From an uncultured Prevotellaceae bacterium (GTDB taxonomy: Bacteria; Bacteroidota; Bacteroidia; Bacteroidales; Bacteroidaceae): a stretch of 26,433 bases of DNA. How positions within the stretch are numbered: position 1 is the stretch's first letter; every line of letters starts with the position of its first letter. The DNA lies in NCBI GenBank assembly GCA_937902455.1, contig CALELI010000096.1, positions 1 to 26,433 of the forward strand, in the 5' to 3' direction. Position numbers and translations under genes: made by a program. Shown here piece after piece: positions 23,900 through 26,433 of this stretch. The notes under the pieces were generated by a model, which was given only the letters and a program-made list of their open reading frames with translations, made no database searches and was not told the DNA's origin.

Positions 23900-24810
23900 A
23901 CCACAAACAGACCATCATGAACAAGGTATTGGGAATTATAACCATAAGCATTCTTTTTGCCCTCTCACTCACAAGTTGCGTCAACGAGAATGCCATCAAG
24001 AAAGCCTTGGAAGAAGTTATTAATGATGCCGTAGAAGATGCCGTAGAAGACGCTGTCGAAGATGGCTTCGATGGAACCAAGGGATTCCGTCCATCTCCAA
24101 AATGGGGAAAGGTGAGTGTCAAGGACTTTGGCAACCTTACACCATTTACAGCCATCAAGGCAGAAGGAAAAGTTGACATCAATTTCTTCCAGACAAATGA
24201 AATCAACAAAAACGAGGAATATTCCGTATCTTTTTTTGGCAATGAAAAAGTATTCGACCACTATGATGTCAAGGTCAGCGACGACGGGGTGCTACTCATA
24301 ACAGCCAAGCAACGACTCGACAGCAGGGAGCCAAAGATTTCAGTCAACGTCAAGGCTCCAGACCTCACCCATATCACCATGAGCGGCACAGGAGATTTCA
24401 CCTTAGGAGGTGAGACGCCGGCTGAACTTAGCGAACTCACCATCATGATGAGCGGTACAGGGGACGTAGAATTCCTCAACAGCCTCAACTGTACAGGCGA
24501 CCTCTCAATCAGCAACTCCGGCACAGGGGACGTCAAGATTCGCAAAATGACATGCCATGATGCCGTCTTCGACAACAAAGGAACAGGTGACATTGACGTT
24601 GCAGTGAAGGCCGTCAACATCAAGGCTACATCATCCGGAACCGGAGACATAGACCTTGAAGTTGACTGTGACAAAATCATAGCCCTTGCAAACGGAACAA
24701 GCGAAATAGAGATTGAAGGTACTGCCCGCACTTTCGTACGCGAATCAAGCGGACTGGGGAAAATCGATTCCAAGAAACTCAGTGCCGGCAAAATAATCCG
24801 CACAGAATAG
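23896..24810 (+). CDS. GIN-domain (DUF2807) lipoprotein
   Basis: This 304-residue protein has a lipoprotein signal (SLTSC, Cys28; or Cys21 from an internal ATG at 23917). After it lies an acidic repeat (24025-24072) of DAVE units. Residues about 90-300 form a DUF2807 right-handed beta-helix-like domain with recurrent SGTGDF, SGTGDV, KGTGDI and SGTGDI turns. The family is called a putative auto-transporter adhesin head, but its function is unproven. The gene begins inside the stop of the GntR gene, so it is translationally coupled to the regulator and is a member of the transporter operon. Envelope monitoring or transport support is inferred. Confidence 0.9.
   Translation: MNHKQTIMNKVLGIITISILFALSLTSCVNENAIKKALEEVINDAVEDAVEDAVEDGFDGTKGFRPSPKWGKVSVKDFGNLTPFTAIKAEGKVDINFFQTNEINKNEEYSVSFFGNEKVFDHYDVKVSDDGVLLITAKQRLDSREPKISVNVKAPDLTHITMSGTGDFTLGGETPAELSELTIMMSGTGDVEFLNSLNCTGDLSISNSGTGDVKIRKMTCHDAVFDNKGTGDIDVAVKAVNIKATSSGTGDIDLEVDCDKIIALANGTSEIEIEGTARTFVRESSGLGKIDSKKLSAGKIIRTE
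24025..24072 (+). repeat. 12-bp in-frame tandem repeats in the GIN lipoprotein
   Basis: Two exact 12-mers (GATGCCGTAGAA), one variant and one degenerate copy encode DAVE-DAVE-DAVE-DGFD. A change in copy number would stay in frame and alter the acidic spacer after the lipid anchor. Confidence 0.75.
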
Positions 24811-24867
24811 TCACAATTCCACAGCTGAGAAAGAGTGCACAGACACTCATCTTCAGCCAGGGCAACC

Positions 24868-24910
24868 AAGACCTCCGGGGCAGATTTCTGTTTCGGAGGT
24901 CTTTATTTTT
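24868..24910 (+). terminator. Intrinsic terminator of the ABC-GIN operon
   Basis: AAGACCTCCG pairs with CGGAGGTCTT (ten pairs) with an inner CAGA/TCTG stem, followed by TATTTTT, 58 bp after the GIN gene stop. Confidence 0.88.
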
Positions 24911-25130
24911 AACCCACATTGCAGTATCTAATCATGTAACTCCCTGTCCTTCAGGAGGCGGTTTTTTTGAGACGGATTTTTGTGGGACACATATTTTAGG
25001 CTCATCCGCAATTTGGAGTGATAAAACGCTCCGCGCACTAGAATTAAAGGAATTATAGTCTATGGAATTAACAAGAAGGGCAAGATGTGGCTCTGGCTTC
25101 GCTTCGCCAATGGAAACAAAATAATTCACG

Positions 25131-25245
25131 AATAAATTTTCGGGCAATTCACGGCAAATTCGTGTTACGCCGTAGGCAATATTGCGCCCAAGGCGCTTAT
25201 TTCTTCAACGAAAATGCCCGTGAATTATCCGCGAATTTTATCGAA
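25131..25245. repeat. Imperfect inverted repeat with AATTCACGG core
   Basis: Segments 25131-25170 and 25208-25245 are mostly reverse-complementary, including an exact 9-bp core (AATTCACGG at 25146-25154; CCGTGAATT at 25218-25226). Multiple CGTGAATT/ATTCGTG words in both orientations resemble REP-type intergenic elements. Confidence 0.55.
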
Positions 25246-25365
25246 AATTAATTCTTGTTACACCGTTGACAGCCCTGTCACTTGTGGCTGAAAAGTTGTG
25301 CAAACCGAATGCAAAACCATGCTTGCATGAGTTGTCTTCACGCATTGTATATGTTTTTAAGGTGT

Positions 25366-25582
25366 TCAGGCGAGCATAGCTCGGAGGTCTGAGGTGCAGC
25401 CAACTTTGCGGAAAACGAAAATGCTTAATAATTCCAAGATTTATATTCACTAATTCTAGTGTAAAAGCAACCATCACTTCAAATGTCGGAAGAACCAAAT
25501 ATTTTTCCAGTGATATGTACAAAACATTGCCATCAGCCCTTAATAAATTAATGTCTGATAACTCCGAGCTCTGCTCGCCTGA
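25366..25582. repeat. 217-bp element bounded by 21-bp inverted repeats
   Basis: 25366-25386 and 25562-25582 are reverse complements at 20 of 21 positions. Each end also folds on itself (CGAGC-3 bases-GCTCG). The interior (175 bp) has no gene and no TAnnTTTG site on either strand. It may be a MITE-like or REP-pair element, or an invertible segment. No target-site duplication is evident. Confidence 0.7.
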
Positions 25583-25610
25583 GTGGCCGAAGCGCCCGAA
25601 GAATGTTTAG

Positions 25611-25675
25611 ATTAATGGTCATTAATGTTTTAAAATAAAAGATAAAGTCAAATTAATATAATTCTATTATATTAA
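25611..25675. repeat. Two perfect AT-rich palindromes
   Basis: ATTAATG-GT-CATTAAT (25611-25626) and TTAATATAAT-TCT-ATTATATTAA (25653-25675, ten-pair arms). Both are perfect. Neither is followed by a terminator-like GC stem. Confidence 0.75.
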
Positions 25676-25736
25676 AAGCAAATTTCCTTTATTTCAAGCA
25701 AGGCAGTTCACTGAGTTCATTCTGTTCACAACAATA

Positions 25737-25763
25737 GGAGTAACTGGAGTAACCAGAGTAACT
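25737..25763 (+). repeat. Three tandem 9-bp units
   Basis: GGAGTAACT, GGAGTAACC and AGAGTAACT lie end to end, differing by single bases. No coding frame covers them. Confidence 0.75.
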
Positions 25764-25784
25764 GCTATCCGTGAGATGCACGAC

Positions 25785-25944
25785 TGCATTCTTTCAATTC
25801 TTTCAGTTGTCAGTTGCGCAGATATGAGAGTGAGGGTGGATATAAAGAGATAATTATATATATTTATATATAATTAAAATTTTGACCGCCCGTATATATG
25901 GAAATTCTTTTCTTTGAAAACTGAAAGATTTGAAAGAAACTGCA
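25785..25944. repeat. 160-bp palindromic element with a 26-bp AT centre
   Basis: The ends 25785-25811 and 25916-25944 are imperfect inverted repeats (TGCA, then CTTTCAA, then TCTTTCAGTT). Between them sits a perfect palindrome with 12-bp arms, TAATTATATATA-TT-TATATATAATTA, at 25851-25876. Motifs GGGTGG and GGGCGG sit at similar positions on either side. It looks like a MITE-type or cruciform element just upstream of the HU-like promoter. Confidence 0.65.
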
Positions 25945-25984
25945 CAAGCCGTGGGAAATGCACATACGACATCTGGGACAACCC

Positions 25985-26015
25985 ATTGCCGTTCCACAGA
26001 CATTTCGTACCTTTG
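25985..26015 (+). promoter_or_regulatory. Promoter for the HU-like gene
   Basis: ATTG (25985-25988), 19 bp, TACCTTTG (26008-26015). A start near 26022 leaves a leader of about 170 nt containing repeated TTTAAACC/TTAACCCTTTAA words near 26150-26187. Confidence 0.65.
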
Positions 26016-26193
26016 CACCAGTTATGGAAACCTCATCCCATCTGCTGAAATGAACATCCTAACCGCTGAAACAATCATCCTGTCCGCTAATATCAACCAC
26101 TCATGCCTCCCAAAAACAATGGAGATTCTCCTGCCCAAAAAGAACTTTACCCTCTTAAACCTTTAAACTTTTAACCCTTTAACCCCTTACAAA

Positions 26194-26433
26194 ATGTCCA
26201 TCAACTACCAAATACAAGAGCTGCTTGACGCCCTAGAAGGCGAACAGCGAACCTACCCACGTCCGCTGACCTACAACCAGTTCGGCCACAAGAAGATGGC
26301 TTCACGCATCGCCATGGAATCCGGAGTCCAGCGAGGTGCCGTAGAAGCCGTCCTCGCAGGTCTGCCAGATGCCATAAAGCACATCCTCCTCGAGGGACAT
26401 ACAGTCAAGATCAATGGCCTCGGAACGTTCTCG
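26194..26433 (+). CDS. HU-like DNA-binding protein, partial at the right edge
   Basis: The first 80 residues of a Bacteroidota HU/IHF-like protein are present (MSINYQIQELLDALEGEQR, then TYPRPLTYNQFGHKKMASRI). The core resembles the HU fold: helices at about 33-45 and 47-64 (GAVEAVLAGLPDAIKHILLE), then strand VKINGLGTFS that begins the DNA-binding beta arms. The extended N-terminus before the helices is typical of the Bacteroidota HU-CCDC81-like group rather than classic HU. The arms and tail are outside the window. Upstream are a consensus promoter and a long AT-rich leader. The role is presumably nucleoid binding. Confidence 0.85.
   Translation, partial: MSINYQIQELLDALEGEQRTYPRPLTYNQFGHKKMASRIAMESGVQRGAVEAVLAGLPDAIKHILLEGHTVKINGLGTFS

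Larger units (their letters stand above)
24911..25784. other. Gene-poor repeat-rich intergenic region
   Basis: No believable gene is seen. A small frame at 24932-25147 (minus) lacks any domain or promoter. Content: a GAGGCGG plus T7 motif at 24957-24968 shared with the terminator near 7391-7404; a GGAGTG/CGCTCC hairpin at 25015-25032; an imperfect AATTCACGG inverted repeat; a GCGCC/GGCGC hairpin at 25184-25196; and a long inverted repeat pair. Composition drifts to AT-rich towards the right. It looks like a graveyard or hub of short palindromic repeats. Confidence 0.6.

Noticed and set aside
23864..24024. 15-bp direct repeat (GAAGAAGTTATTAAT) at 23864-23878 and 24010-24024
   Set aside because: Both encode EEVIN in helices of two proteins; a match of this length is plausible by chance over 26 kb.
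24932..25147. 71-residue minus-strand frame
   Set aside because: It has no domain or promoter, and part of it lies over a terminator-like T-tract and repeat motifs.
25036..25461. 11-bp inverted pair CACTAGAATTA/TAATTCTAGTG
   Set aside because: Short, far apart, AT-rich and without any transposase-like frame between the arms.
25238..25522. 94-residue minus-strand frame in the repeat-rich region
   Set aside because: It crosses an inverted repeat arm and has no recognisable domain.
25930..26166. 78-residue plus-strand frame before the HU-like gene
   Set aside because: It spans the promoter of the HU-like gene and part of a palindromic element; low-complexity composition.
1..26433. CRISPR array, tRNA, rRNA or complete insertion sequence
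   Set aside because: No regularly spaced repeats, no recognisable tRNA or rRNA segments and no transposase-like protein were seen.

Overview
The window looks like a chromosome segment of a Bacteroidota bacterium, most likely Bacteroidales and Prevotella-like. The evidence is a SusC/SusD pair, a GLPGLI-family protein, a GIN-domain (DUF2807) lipoprotein, BlaI/M56 and TlpA-type proteins, and a Bacteroidota HU-like protein. Start codons lack Shine-Dalgarno sequences, and at least eight intergenic sites match the Bacteroidota promoter consensus TTTG-N19-21-TAnnTTTG. Species cannot be fixed from the sequence alone.

Layout. (1) 1-334 holds a possible leftward partial gene and a 25-bp inverted repeat (24/25 identical) around about 160 bp. 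Its right arm runs into the ATG of the next gene, as in a phase-variable invertible segment. (2) 334-9251 is a rightward envelope block: a GLPGLI protein, a TonB-receptor-like outer-membrane protein, two thioredoxin-fold TlpA-like proteins (WCGAC and WCGPC), then a BlaI repressor overlapping an M56/BlaR1-like peptidase with a TonB C-terminal domain. (3) 9399-17093 is a leftward glycan-use locus: SusD, SusC, a GH43 enzyme and an XRE-type regulator. A 90-bp fragment with about 90% identity to the M56 gene lies between SusC and GH43, so the SusCD pair is flanked by direct repeats of M56 sequence. (4) 17094-18068 is an AT-rich gene desert. (5) 18069-21579 holds housekeeping genes: holA, an HsdR-N-type nuclease-fold protein, a coiled-coil zinc-ribbon protein and a short-form Nif3 protein. 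(6) 21862-24810 is an ABC ATPase-permease-GntR-GIN lipoprotein operon with 4-bp overlaps within two gene pairs. (7) 24811-26193 is 1.4 kb without a convincing gene, rich in inverted repeats and AT palindromes, followed by the start of an HU-like gene cut by the window edge.

How the genes may work together. The left block could form one envelope circuit. The M56-TonB protein may sense a periplasmic signal and relieve BlaI repression at operator-like repeats just upstream, while the GLPGLI/outer-membrane pair and the thioredoxin-fold proteins act in outer-membrane assembly, peptide or redox functions. The SusCD/GH43 locus probably imports and cleaves an arabinose- or xylose-containing glycan. 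The ABC operon resembles YtrA-type stress-responsive efflux or bacteriocin-immunity loci. These functional links are inferred from family membership and gene order.

The strongest candidates for something undescribed are the inverted-repeat switch at 125-334, the direct-repeat M56 remnant beside SusC, and the palindrome-rich region 25000-25950.
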